Below are positions 22,501 through 36,050 of a stretch of DNA of 64,000 nucleotides, piece by piece; positions within the stretch are counted from its first letter, which is position 1, and each line of letters opens with the position of its first letter. The DNA comes from Smittium mucronatum. Taxonomy: Eukaryota; Kickxellomycota; Harpellomycetes; Harpellales; Legeriomycetaceae. The stretch lies in contig LSSL01000653.1 of the NCBI GenBank assembly GCA_001953115.1, forward strand, positions 17,933 through 81,932. The letters are read 5' to 3'. The translations under genes and the position numbers were made by a program. A model generated the notes under the pieces. That model did not search any database and was not told the DNA's origin. It saw only the letters and a program-made list of their open reading frames with translations.

Positions 22501-25500
22501 AATTTATAAAAAATATTTTAAAAAACATAAATTTAATGAAAAAAAGTTTAAATTAGCTTCTGATAACTTAAAAAAAAAAAAAACTTCATTTCCATTTATG
22601 ATACTTTGCGTTTATATTTTTAATTTTTTTTTCTTACAGAATAGCATATCTTTTTCAGTTCCATATTTATATCTACTATGCAAATAATTTACGGATCCTA
22701 TAAGATTCAATTAAATTTGTGGATATGATAATGAATATATTTTAAATTGTTATATTTTTTAATTTTAAATTCAAGGATATCCATTTTTAATAATTATTGT
22801 TTATATTTTCGCAAAAAAATATATAGGTTTTTTGCTCTAATTAAAGAAAAAATTTAATATATTTGGTTTTAGTGTTAAATCGAAGCGCAAATATTCAAAA
22901 AAAAAAAAAAAAAAAAATTTATCCACTTATAATTATTATCTGAATTAAAACTGAATTTTCAAGTTTACTTTCAATAAATTTTATAAATGGATACGCTTAA
23001 ATTTCAAAAATTCATTTAAAATAGAAAAGAGAAATTTAATATTCTTTGAAATATATAAATCCAATTTTTTTTTGAATTTGATTGTCCATTTAAAAAAACT
23101 ATAATTTAAAAGTGGAAAAAAAATATTAAAAGAATTGAATTTGAATAAAAAAAAATTAAAGTTTAACAAAATTTGGTCCAGAAAAAATAAAGATAATTGT
23201 ATGTAATTTTATAATAAAAAATAGCATATTTCATGGTTTTTAGGTCGATTTTTTTATCGCAGGAGGAATATTGTGTATCTATTAAAAAAAATAACCAAAA
23301 AAGACTCATAAAAATATTCGCGCATAAATTGGAAAATTGTCATTTTAGCCAAAATTCAATTAAACGGCTGAAATGTGTTATAATATTTTACATTTTTAAA
23401 AATAAAGGATCAAGAATTTTATTTGTTGAATAAAAAACTTAATGTTTTAAAAAAAAATCCAATAATTTGTTTTTATAAAAGATTGATGCTTCATTACCTC
23501 AAGAATTGTGTAAATTTGATACTTGAAATTTGAAACGGAAGGGATTGTATGGTGCTATTTAAGAATAGAGAACACAAATCGCTTAGTAGGCTTATAATTT
23601 ATCTTTTTTGAAATTCTAAATTTGACAAATAACAACTTTAAAAACTATAAAAAATAAATATTTATTTATTTTATTAATAAATTTGATTATAAATTAAAGG
23701 AAGATATTCACAAGAAGTTATATATTAGAACAATTCTAGTTTTTACCAATACCCCCTCAAAACTTATAAAAATGTTTTTTGAATATAATTTTGGATAAAT
23801 ATAGGAATACTATGTCTTATAGACTTGAAAATTTGCTAAAAACATAACATAAACGACAAATGTGATATATAAAATATTGGAAATTTTTTATCTAAAAAAA
23901 ATTCATAGATTTACAGCTAAATCCATATGAATATTCTAGATATTTATTGAAAAAGTAATTTAAATAGTCAAAAAATGGGTTAATTCTAAATTAAACCAAA
24001 ATTATTATTGTGTGTTTTTTAAAAATTAAAAAAATTTAACTGATAATAAATGCAAAAAATATGTATTTGAAAGAAACTATTATTAAATAGAGATTTTTAA
24101 TAGAGAAAAACATTTTTTCAAGATATGAAAATATTTACAAAAAGCTTTTTTTATTACTAAAAAAACCACCCGATTTATTTTATAATTAAATAATTTATTG
24201 AAATTGCTGTAATAAAAAAAATTGATTGTATCAATCGAAGGTTTTATCTCAAATTTTATACGTAAAAAACATAATAAATAATTTTTTTTGTATTCTTTAA
24301 TTAGATATACCGGTGATAAATTTATTAATAATTTCATTTATTTATTTATTATCTGGAAATGAATTAGATAGATTCAACTCAAAAAATGATCATTCGGAAA
24401 TCTATAACTTTATCAGAATGAAATTATAATTTCTTGTTTATATATATAATATTTTAACATAAATGTTAAAAAATGAATTAAAATGGAGTACGATAATATT
24501 CAATATTATTTTTTATTCCTATTCTAATCATATTCTTTTCGGTTAGGAATGTATATTTTTCATATATATTGAAAAATGTACTAGCGGCTTAATACTAAAT
24601 TAAAATGTGTTTATTTTTTTGTTTCTAAAACGATGGAAACCCCCTTTTTTTGATATTCTCCTATTGGTTTCATATTTATTTTTTCTTTTATTATGAATTT
24701 TTAGAAAAAAAATTTTCGATTATCGAGACAAATTATAATTTTTAATTTTTTCCTCGCAAAAATATTGCAAAAATGAATGTTAAAAAAATACATGAAAATT
24801 ATTAGATGAAAAATGCACTAATTTGTGTAATATTTCATTTTATTCAATCATCAAAAAAATAGAATGAAAAATATTTTATTATAAGATCGAATTGATGAAC
24901 TTTACATTCAAAATTTAATTTGAGAATATTTTCAAGATTTTATGGGATATTTTATTAACATATAGAAAAGAAAAAAATAGTTTTCAATTTGAAAAATATA
25001 CATCTCTTCAACTATTGGAAATAAATTAATAAAATAGTTTAATTGAGTATAATACAAAAAAATCTAAAAAAAATCTATAAATTTTTTTTTGGATATCTTG
25101 CTTAAACATAGCTTCCGATTTAGATCAAAGAAAATTTCTACTTACACATTTCAAGATATTTTAGTTACTATTTTTTAAAGTAAAATTTATTAATTATATT
25201 TTATAAATTTTGAATTTGATAAATATATGGACTTTTATTTTTGTTACGATAAAAAATTTTAAAATAAAGAATAAAAATAATAGGAAAATGTAGATATTTA
25301 CATTTATCAAAACTCAAAAATAGATAAAAAGTATTAATAAATTGAATTTCGAACTTATATTGTAATCTATGTTTGGAATAATTTTCAAATAAGATTTTCT
25401 ACACAGTTTACTTAAAAAAAAAATTATTATCAAAAAATTAAAATTTAGACTATAAAATGGAAATTTAAATGAAAATGTTTTTTAATAATTATATCTAAAA

Positions 25501-28500
25501 TTTAAAAAAAAAATTATACGGCCAAAATAATTTGAAAAATATTATGATATAATAATTAAAAATGATTCAATTTTTTTTATAATAATAAAATATATATTTA
25601 GCCATAACCAGAATTTCAATGATTTCGTTTATCAGTCAATAGAAATAAAAAATGGTTAGAATTTTCAGTAATTTCCCTTAAAATATAAATAGATATTATA
25701 ATCTTACTCCAAAAAATAAAAGAATCAAGAAAATTAATTTCTCAATTATTTAAAATTATATAAACAGTCTAAATATTAAAAAATATATATCCAATATATA
25801 TATAAATTTATGAAATGGCTCATTTCACTTTTTAAATAAGCAAATTTAATTAAAATTTTGATCTTATAAAAATTTAAACCATCAAATTGATTTTTAATTA
25901 GATCTGAGTTGAAATATATATTTATATGGATTATAAATAACATTTTATATCGGAAAAAAGGGCTATCTACAATTACTATTCTACTTTTATCCGAATATTA
26001 TTCTGTATTAATATAAAATTCCTTTTTTATATTGCAATTTTACTGTAGTAAGAAAACTAGTTTTGTCTATGAAAAAATCAAAATATATTGAATTTTTTGG
26101 AAATTATATACACTAAATTCCTAAAAAAAATTTACAGTTATAGATTTAAATTTGTATTAATTAAAGTTTATACGGATTTATTTATAAAACTAATAAGTTT
26201 TCTCTAGCTCGTAGTGATAAATTACAAAATTCAATATAAAATAAAAACATTTTTATATTAATCAAATTTAACAATACAGAAATATTAGCATAGTTTATTA
26301 TTGTAAAATTACATTATTTTAATAATTTTCTAAAAATCTTGGGTTTGAGTTGTATTTATTTCTTACTTATTTATAAAATTTAATAAAATTGGGTTAATGA
26401 TCTTAAATAAATACTAGAATTTATAATAAAAGATTTTATATTTTTTATTAATATATACATTAACAATTTATGCACAAATTTGCTGTAAAAAACAAATAAA
26501 TTTTTTCAAAAGAGTAATTAGCCAAAAAATTATAGTAGAATATTTTATAAAGTTATATAGAAAAATCTTATATTCTTTATTGAGGGCAGAATTTTTCTAA
26601 TATTTAAAATTAATTTTTAGAATTTATAATATAATTATAAATCGAATAATTCCCAGAAAATTGTGAAATAATCCAATATTTCGGCTAAAAAGATATTTTA
26701 CAAATTAAAAAAATTTAATGCAAAATTTCTTGAAATTTATCTTAATTTACTTAATTTTTTTTATTTGGTATAATAATATTAAATCTCTTAAACATGAAAT
26801 ATTTTTTTATTAATTTAAAATTTTAATAAAATAAAGTGCACATTATCTAACTTTTTATAAAAAAAATGTATCGTGGTACCTGTATAAAACTTTCAATTAA
26901 TACATAAACCAACAAAAATATGATGACTATATTTATTATTTAGCTTTACAGACTATAAATAAAAGAGGAGTAGAAAAAATATTTTTTTAAATCTCTTGAA
27001 CAAGAGTTTTATAAAGGAAAATAAAGTATAAATAGGCTAACATTTCAAAATAAAACTAAATCAGAGGGAAATTTTTTTTAAAAAGACGTTTTTCGACTTT
27101 AAATATTTATTTTTTCCAAACTTCATGGATATTATTTATAGATTTTTGAAAATTTTAAAATTTTAATTTTTGCATCCATGAATTTTAATAAAATTTAACT
27201 ACCAATTTCCCCTGCTTAATTTAGATATTTTAAATAAATAGTTTATTTTTTATCATAAAAAAAAAATTATTCTTTTAATATTTAAAATGTACATTAAATT
27301 AGAATATTAACAAGGAGCTTTTTTGAAAAATAATAATATTCACAACTCTGCGCTAGCCCGTACTTATTCTGAATAAATTTTGATGTAAAATTCTAAAAAA
27401 TGCAATTTTGGTAATTTTCGTTCAAACATAAATCCGATTTGGTATTTTTTTTATGATTATTTTTCTTTATTAAAAATATAGCTAATAAAGTTTTTCATAT
27501 ATCTATGATACCATTATTATTTATTTATTTTGACTTAATTTTAGAATATTAAATATTAAACTCAAATCAGATTAAATTTAGTCTCAATAGTATTGATTTT
27601 CACATAAGATCATTTTTTATTAGCCCTACAAGATTTTTTATTTAATTAAGCAAATGATTGATAAAATAATTATTTATAATGAATTACTTTAAATATATAC
27701 AAAAAAATACTTTGAAAAATTCCGATGAATAAATTTTATAGCCAGTATTCGAACCCATTTTCTTGAAAGTTTTTTTTCCAAAAATGATGATGAAAAAAAG
27801 ACTTTAATTAAAATTTTCAATTCTAGTTTTCAAATTATTCAATCTCCAAATCAACTATAACTTCTAAATGAGCCTTCCTTAAATGGTAATTGTCTATTAT
27901 ATTTTCAATAAATATCTATTTGTATATCTATATATAATTTTAAATTTAAGATTTTTTAAAATAAAATTGATGGAGCAAGAAATATAAATATAAAAAAAAA
28001 AATTCATTGATGAGAAATAAAAATTTATATCGTTGCAAATCATATTTCAAAAAAAAAAAAAATTAACACATCTTTTATAAATTTTTTTTTTTTTTTCTAA
28101 GATGGTTTTTGGTATACATTTATGACTATTTATCATTTATTTATTTTTATACGCTCTCTGATAATATTTTATAGTTATATTCATTTCAAACTTATTTTAT
28201 TTCATAAAAAAAATCTTATTTTAAATATTCCTTCACAAATATATGTTAAAAATATATTAATCTATCCTGAGTTAAATCGCTGAATATAATATTATAAAAA
28301 TAAATACATCAGATTCTTTATCTTACATTATATTATATTACTTTTTATTTTATGTTATTCTATTTTTTTTCATAATAGTGAAAAATATTATTGAAAATAT
28401 GCAAGAGCTAAATTTAAATCCATCGGAACCTTTAATATGTGAAGATGCTACGTCAAATTATAATATAATATTTAATATTTATATCAAATAGTATCTAATT

Positions 28501-31200
28501 TTTTTTTTTAATATAGCGAAAGCTTAATGTTGTTTTTGATTGGTGAAGAGTAAAATTGGGCCAAATCATGTTTTCAAAAACAAAAAATTAACTTTTGTGC
28601 AAAGTTAATATAAAAAATAAATTTAGAGAAATTTAAATCAAATTATCCCAAAAAAAATCCAAAAAAAGACAATAATTTGCAGGAAAAATTTAAATAATAT
28701 TAAATAATAAAATAAATAAATAAAAAATTTTCATAGGAGAATTTTTTTTCTAAACTTTTGTTCCATTGAATTACTACAATATTTGTACTTTTAAACCGAA
28801 TATAAATCTTTTGATTTTAGCTAATAATATTATTTTAAAGGGTTTTATAGGTTTTTTTATTTCTTAAAAATAAACTAATAAGATAATTTTCTTTAATACT
28901 CAATTGTTTTTTACTCCAATTCTATAAATAAACATAAGTAAAATCATTATATCGATCCTTGTTTGGTTAAAATTTCAGTATTTGAGATAATAGACAATCA
29001 AATTAAAATTAATTTGAATATGAATACACTTTATGTCGTTTTTTTACACAGTTTTATGATATCTTTTAACCTATTTTGCTTTACTATTTAACGAAGCGCA
29101 AAAAAAAAATTCCATTTTGCCTAATTTGAACAATTATGTATTTCTGGATTTTAAGAACACAATTGGGTACATTTCCATATAATATGATTAGATATTTTTG
29201 TAGTATTTTTTTCAAAAACCAGTATTCAAAGCTTTCTTAATCCGAATGATTTTTAAAACGAAAATACTTTTCAATAACATTTAAAAAATTTCTGATTAGA
29301 TTTTTTTATCAAGATTTGGGTGTTTCTATTGGATTATATAATTTATATGTTTTGTGAAAATATATATATAGTTTAAATTTTAATTTATTATATTATATTT
29401 ATTTCTTTTTATTACGGATATAATTGTTTTCATTTCAAAATACAAAATATTGATAAAATTAGCTAAGATTTATATTGTTTAGATCTTAATAAATTTACAA
29501 ATGTACTTGTACTCTCCACTTAAAGTTAATATGTAATAATATTCAGACAATTAATTACAATTTTGCTGTTATATTAATAAACCCTTATCTTCGGTCACAT
29601 AATTACGCTTTAATTGATCTAAAATATTATCTTTTCCTCTTATCTATTAGTATTTTGGATTTTAATAAATAATCAAATTGTATAACAGTTGATAAAATTA
29701 AGAAATAAAAATTTTAATGAGAATTCAACATTTAGTAACTCTTTTTCATGATTTTTCATAAAAATTACATAAATCTTTAAGTAAAAATATTAATTTTGCC
29801 CATTGGTAAATTTTTTAAAATAATTATATATATATTATTAAAAAATCGTCAGATTCGTAATAATAACATTATATCTTACAAATATTTGATTTAGTAAAAA
29901 GTTTAATCCTAATTTTCATTTTTTTACTCTGGAAAACATAATATGAAAGTTAAATGATTATAATTCATTTGCAATTAGAAGCTAGATTTTGTGTTTAATT
30001 CAAATTGAGCTTTGAAATATAATATATACGTATTTAAGGAAAATAATTATCGGCAATAGTTACACGAAGGAGTATAGATTAGTTTCCACGAAAAACATTG
30101 GTAGAAATTTAAAACATTATAAACTTCAAAAATAAATGAATGAGCGGATTTTCGAAATATTTGAATTTAAATCATTAATCATGTGTCAAAATTAAATCCG
30201 TTTATATGATTAAAATCTTTTTAGTAATTTAAAATCCATAAATTCTTGCCGCCATTAATGAAATATTTTTTCTGTACATTTTTTTTCTCAGTATGAGGTT
30301 TGAATTGGTAAAATCAAGTTAAAATTACTATATAAGGGAAAAAATAATTATTTTTGGTAATTTTATAATATATATTTTCATTGAATTATTGTAAATTTTC
30401 AATATAAATTTTTTTTTTTTATTAAAAATATGGGTTTTGAATAAAACATTACATGATGAGCTTCTTTGATTAGCCTATTTTTTTTTAATATTCACGGTGA
30501 GGATACTTTTTTTCATTATTATTTTACGCTTTCACTTTTTTATCTTAGAATTAGGTAAATAAATTTTCATCAAAACAAAAATTCTGAGTCTTTGAGCTGT
30601 AAATATATAACAGTAAATTTATAAGTCTTGTAAAAGAAAAAATATGGTTATTTAAAATTAACATCATGTTAACGTGACACTCTAATTAGATATAAATAAT
30701 AGCCTAAATATTTTGAAATCTGGTTAAAATCGGACAATTGTAAGTTTATTAGGAAACCCATATTTTCACCCTCAAAAATCTTATATTACTTGGTTTATGC
30801 TTTAATTTATCAAAAATAATTTTTTTGTAACTATAAAGAAAGAAAATAATAATTTTAAAACCATCTTATTACACTGGAACTTTGTTATTATTGAATCTTC
30901 AAGCTTAACTTTGATATTTTTACTAATAATAAGTAACATTTTATTAATAAATTCAATAATATTACCTCTTTTATACTAAAAATATCTACATTTTGTGGTA
31001 AGGTTGAATCTCTCAAAGAATTTTTAGTACTGGTGTTAAATTTTTCGATCTCAAGGTACCATTTAATCAAGTATCAGGGTTTATTTTTTTACAAGTTGAT
31101 ATAATTTCATCTATTTCTGTAAACTCTTACCGCTTTTTTAACTGCAAATTTATTTTAATTTTAATATTAAGTTCTAAAAACTTTTTAAAATAATTTTAAA
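19538..31200. other. Long AT-rich desert, no gene seen
   Basis: About 11.7 kb with dense stops in all frames, many homopolymer A and T runs (an A19 run near 22900) and AT dinucleotide tracts. The best isolated frame is 23233-23433 on the plus strand (66 codons from an ATG, with a mixed composition including SQEEYCVSIKK). It has no context, and I regard it as a possible relic rather than a gene. Minus frames at 24083-24337, 22981-23169 and 30888-31070 look like AT-rich chance ORFs. Confidence 0.5.
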
Positions 31201-31456
31201 AAATTTAAAATAATTCCAACCAACCCCTCTCTGCCTTTCTAGCATCTCCATACCTCTAGGGCATTGTTTCAAGGGGGCTGATGAATCACTTAAACTCTGG
31301 AGCTTAAGTGTTCGTGGCACGCAGATGCCAATTAGAAATTTGATTTTTCCATCACAAATTTATTAATAAAGATGTCAGCTTATAGCTTACTTAAAGTATT
31401 TTTAGAACCCCCCCCCCAGAAGCTTTCCAACTATCCGCAACCGGGATTAGCGGAAA

Positions 31457-31710
31457 TTAAAAAGTTAATTTTTTTATTTCTGGGCTTATCGGTGCAGGTA
31501 TGAACCGGAATATCGTCTCATTTCGCTGTTTGTCCCATTGAGTTAAATTTAATAAGATGTGGTCGACAGTTTCAGGCACATTGATTTTGCAGAAGGGACA
31601 ATATTTTTTAAATTTTTCATCTAAATTTTTCATATTTGATAGTCGCTGGAAGGTCAGGAAGGTCCCCATTCACATTTTCTCGATTTCCTGGAAGCCAAGT
31701 TTCAGGTCAG
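31457..31710 (-). pseudogene. LINE C-terminal zinc-binding domain (zf-RVT-like), damaged
   Basis: Minus-strand frame: YPDLKLGFQEIEKM, a stop, then MGTFLTFQRLS...YCPFCKINVPETVDHILL...QWDKQR. The C-x2-C, E-T-V-D-H and trailing Q-R pattern is that of the zinc-binding domain found after many LINE reverse transcriptases. The expected fourth ligand (Cys after HLLL-x) is Leu here, another sign of decay. Confidence 0.75.
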
Positions 31711-32379
31711 GGTACAGCAGCTGAACATTCATCCAGTATCCTTTTCCACTGACTTTTCGGTCCACCGTCCACTGGTGGATTTTAGACCGGTTATTTTTAT
31801 TTTTCCTGTTGACTATGGTGATATTTTTTTAGCCTTTTGAGTTTTAAACACAAAATCTTTTTATACATCTTGCACTGCCGATCGTCCAGGTGGCCAACCG
31901 AGCCTTGATTGGGGCCTTGATGATGTCGGCTATCCAAGTTTTTAAAATTGGCCATTTGTGATATTCTCGCTCTCGAGCAGTGCTGGTTTTTAAGAGGGCA
32001 GATTTTATCCCCAGTTCGGTTCAGGACAGTTCCATGGCTGCAAAATTACCCACATTGGCAACCAATCGGTTGACTTTTTTGATTTTTGCTTTTATCTGTT
32101 TGACTCTGACCTCGCTCAAGCTAAAGTCTCTCGTCGGTAACAGCCAATAGGCACCATAGCCGAATTTATGAATTATATTTTTAGGCTTATAGGCACTTCG
32201 CTACGTTTCAAGAAACTATTCGCAGCATAGAACGCCTTTCTAAAAAAAAATTAGTTATTTTCGATGGTCCCATAAACGTCCCATTTATTGTTCATTATGT
32301 ACCAAAAAAAAGATATATTTATCAGTATTTGGATTTTTTTTGTCATTTTAATATCAGATCGGACGTTCGGGGACAGGTG

Positions 32380-32850
32380 ACATTCATTAGGCTGCACCTG
32401 TATACATTTTCAGTCATCTCCCATTTATTCTGCCAATTTTAATTTGATCTAATTCCAATAGCACATCTATATCTGATTCAGCCAATATAATGGCATTATC
32501 GGCAAAGAACATCCCAGATGTCTTATAAGTTATTCCAGAGACATATAAACCCTGAATATCCTCAAAAATATTATTTATATAAAAATCGAAAAAATCTAGT
32601 GAGGCTGGCGAAGCTAGGTAGCCTTGTAGAATCTTACACGGGTATTCAGTAAGTTTGGAGACATCATCTCCAATTATAACAGATATTTTCTAGGCGCTTT
32701 GCAGGCCAAAGATAGCATTTATTAATTTCCCTCCGATCCTGATAGCATTCATTTTTTACAGTAGTGAGTTGTGGAGCACTCAGACATATGCTTTTCTATT
32801 TTTTATTTTTCTTCGACGGGAAATTCCTTATATTGTGGTCGTTTGAGTGG
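32380..32850 (-). pseudogene. LINE reverse transcriptase palm, catalytically dead
   Basis: Reading minus from about 32750, one frame contains KLINAIFGLQSA, then LQGYLASPASLDFFDFYIN (motif B; consensus QGxPxSPxLF, degraded here), IFEDIQGLY and FFADNAIILAES at about 32509-32474. The last is motif C, normally F/YADD. Here the second Asp codon is AAT (Asn) at 32497-32495, a single G-to-A change from GAT that removes a metal ligand. An in-frame stop lies after GLQSA. Family knowledge: both Asp residues of YADD are needed for polymerisation. Confidence 0.85.
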
Positions 32851-33597
32851 CGCACTCTTCGGAATTTCAAAATCCAAATTGTTCTATTACTAATTATTTT
32901 TTACTTTTTATCGATTCGTGCCAATTTGTCATATAATATTTTATAATAATATCTTTGAAAGAGTTGTAATAAGTTAAATTCCCAGATAGCTATTTGGATA
33001 CTTCATATCATCCTTTTTATGTACCGCTACTAAAATACTAGTATTAACACTTTTTGGTATTTCCCCCGAATATTGCATTAAATTGATAATTTTGAAAATA
33101 ATTTTTTTCATTTTTGACTCCGGAATATTTTCAGAATTCACCTAATTCCATACCTCGTTGGTTATACTGTCAGAATGAGATGCCTTTTTATTGCGCTTAT
33201 TAGATAGCGCTATGGTAATATCAATACATCTGGTATTATAGCCCCACTCTGGAAAGTAGTCACAGTATGTATATATCAGTGATTCAAACTTTTTTATATT
33301 GCAACTATTGCCATAGTATCATTTTCCAATTCTCCAAAATAGCTATTCCAAATTTTTAGCTTTTTATTTTTTCAGTTAATTATTATTTTTTTCGTAAAAT
33401 TGACCGACCAAGATGCTCCTGAGCGTGTTTCAAGTGTACGGTTTGATGGCTCTAAAGTAGTTTCTGGATTCATCAGTTATTGTTTATCTATATAGTAATT
33501 TCATTTCTTATAATAATGAAATTTGTGATCAGCTTTTACTTGTTAATTGAATTCTATTTGGAAATTTTTAAATCATATTTATCGATTTTTCTAGGTC

Positions 33598-34520
33598 TTA
33601 AATTACGGAATTCATCCACACTATTTTTGACGGAAATAATTCATCTTTTGGAAAGTAGTTTAGACTAGAGCTCAGTAGCAGCATTATTTGCTTGAATCTG
33701 CTTCGATACTTTCCATAAATCGTCATTAAGGTTTTTAGAAGTCTATTTAGATCGATATAAGCATCAATTAATGGGCTAGATCTTTTACTATTAGTTAATT
33801 GTTCGACGGCCAATAGAATTCGATTCGAGTTAATTTTTATTTTTTTGGATGGTATTATGAATGAATCGTAATTCCACTCTTCAGTAATCGGCATATGGTT
33901 GAATTTTTCGATTTATTTGTTGGTGGTACACCAGCTTTCTCTTCTTCTGAGTCCAATGTATAATATATGGTCGATCATGCGATCGATTTTGGATTTTTTA
34001 TATCTAGAGTCTGGGTAATTCGTTACTTCGACTTGTTGATTGGTCTACCCAAGTCTAGATATAAAACTATTTTCCCTTGGAACGTTCATATTGAAGTCTT
34101 CTAGTATTATATTTTTTTTAATTTTTAATTTTTCCATTTGTTAAACCCAAAAATTTTATCTTTGAATTTTGCGAGCATAATACCACCGCTTGATATGTGC
34201 ACATTGGTTATAAGAATATTAATCATATTTTCATTAGAGTATTTCCCACTTATAATCCCATATATCCATGTTTGAGAAGCCTTATATTCATTTATCAATA
34301 GTCCTGATTTGTTCATAGTAGCTAATAGTAGCCCGGATCCACCCTTTGATAAGTTCCTTTTGACTCTATACATAAGTACTCAGGTATTCTTTATCTTTAT
34401 TTTTTTTGTTCAAAAAGGTTTCCTGGAGTGTCAGAATATCTGGCTGGGCTGAGTTGAGGTAGTGCTTAAGCTTTTCCGGAATTTTTTATACCTCTGAAAT
34501 TAAATAATATAATCCTGAGC
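33598..34520 (-). pseudogene. LINE endonuclease (EEP/APE-like) domain, broken
   Basis: Minus-strand frames give, in order: ILFNFRGIKN (the family's N-terminal strand), PDILTLQETFL with the metal-binding Glu of LQET, a GGSGLLLAT core strand (34373-34125), IILEDFNMN (family consensus GDFN, here EDFN), KIDRMIDHILYI and FNHMPI (usual SDHxP; Ser replaced by Asn). These are the hallmark motifs of exonuclease-endonuclease-phosphatase domains in APE-type LINEs. At least two frame changes and several stops separate them, for instance after LSTYV near 34370 and after SRLG near 34050. The segment 33894-33598 lies downstream of the last motif and leads towards the RT. Confidence 0.8.
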
Positions 34521-35351
34521 TTATTATTAAGCCCATAATTTGGGGCTTTGAGTTTTGATCTTGATTCATTTTTTTCATTTTTCAATAATTAATTATTCAT
34601 CGAATTTGTTATTTAAGAATTAGAGCCAATGAAATTCACGGATCGAATTTTTTTTTCTCATCTGATTTTGGAATTCAAAGATTTTTTTATTTTTTTATTG
34701 TCGCACAGCTGAATTTCGCGACGCAATTTGCCGTTGCAATGTTTTATTTTTCGAACTTTGAATTTTCCCTAATTCAAGGAGGAGTTTTGTAGGACATGAA
34801 TTTAGATTTTCTTACTTTTTATCATTAAACTTTAAATACTAATAATATATTTTTTCTGTATTTTATTATTTTTATTGATTTTTCATTCAAAAATAACGTT
34901 ATCGAATTTATAAAAAATTGTGGGACCTATTTTAGTTCAAAACTTGTATTGGATCAGTCCTATCATATTGATTATCAAAAACAAACCCAGATTAATATGA
35001 TATTCCAGTGTCTTTAGAAATGCTATGGTTGAAATTAGCCTCGTCTTTTATAATTAAGCTCATTTTTTTCTGGGCAAAAGTCACAGGAGAGGGTTCTGGT
35101 GTACATATATGATTATAATCTACATAATATGAAATTTTTCTAGATTTTAAGCTACATTATACCAAAAAAATCATATTTATAATTCCTGGTTTTGTTTTAT
35201 TACTGCATTAAATTTTTCGAAACTTGTGATTTTAGATTAGATTGACTAATATTCTAGTAAAATTTTAATAGCAGAGTAAAATTTGGAGTTTTTGGTGTCT
35301 ATGGTTGCTGTTATGGCACCATCAGAATCCCCCGATAATTCTTTGTACATT

Positions 35352-36050
35352 TCAATTTTTTTGAAAAATTTTAGGGACGGTATTTTTGCTGATCTTGCTT
35401 CTTCTGGTTTCAATTACATGACTAACTTCCTCTATTGATGTTTCTATTGAAGAAATATTAATTTTAACGTTTTCCTGTTCTTCATTTGCTGGTTTTTTAC
35501 TTCTTTTTCTGAGATCGGATACCAGAATTCCAGTGGTACATATACTTTTAATAGATTCAAACCTTCTGGCAGCCTTTGTAGAAGATTTTGATATTCCAAC
35601 TTTCTTCATCCAGAAGGCTAGTAAGCAAAGACTTTATTTTTTTTCTTTAATAGAACCTTCATCCAAAATATAGGTATTCATATGCCCTAATTTTGTACCA
35701 TGCGCTAATGTCACAAATTTTGCCGGTGGGAGAAAGGAATTTATCAATTAATTGTATCATTTTGAACGTCACATCATCTCCACATTTGGGGATTTTGATA
35801 ATAACTATATCCTATTCCATCTGAAAAGTTTGATATATATCAACGTTTCTATTGGAGGATACCAGTTTTTTTCGAAATGGAATCATCGGCAACGGGTCAA
35901 AATCAAAAATAAAGTAAGTAGACTTGGCTCTAGAATCACCCTTTATCACTTGATTAATGCTGAAAATGAACCTACAGACATATTAGATTCCATTCTTTTG
36001 GTTGCCACTAAATTGATTCCAGGAACACGCCACTTTTCTGTCTGAGCCTC
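35352..36050 (-). pseudogene. Probable LINE ORF1 (gag-like) relic
   Basis: The minus strand shows coding-like stretches in more than one frame, including FIFDFDPLPMIPFRKKL near 35.9 kb, KIPKCGDDVTFKMIQLID near 35.77 kb and an 85-codon open piece at 35352-35609 (Lys/Arg/Ser-rich, starting MKKVGISKSSTKAARRF). Its position 5' of the endonuclease fits ORF1 of a LINE. No zinc knuckle was found. The ORF1 label rests mainly on position. The plus-strand frame at 35752-36045 is an antisense shadow. Confidence 0.4.

Larger units (their letters stand above)
31440..36050 (-). mobile_element. Decayed LINE-type (non-LTR) retrotransposon
   Basis: Minus-strand pieces lie in the order expected for an APE-type LINE. 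They are a probable ORF1 relic (36.05-35.35 kb), an endonuclease with LQET, DFN and ID motifs (34.5-33.6 kb), a reverse-transcriptase palm (about 32.8-32.4 kb) and a C-terminal CCHC-like domain (31.67-31.46 kb). Every part is broken by frameshifts and stops. The region is visibly richer in G+C than the surrounding desert, consistent with an inserted element. Ends are not fixed: no poly(A) tail or target duplication was identified, and a C10 run lies at 31408-31417 just past the 3' side. The copy is inactive. Confidence 0.85.

Noticed and set aside
24083..24337. 84-codon minus-strand frame
   Set aside because: Composition is Lys/Asn/Ile/Phe-heavy as expected from AT-rich DNA, with no motif and no neighbours.
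35752..36045. 97-codon plus-strand frame
   Set aside because: The opposite strand carries coding-like LINE ORF1 sequence in the expected position; this frame lacks any domain and is likely a shadow.
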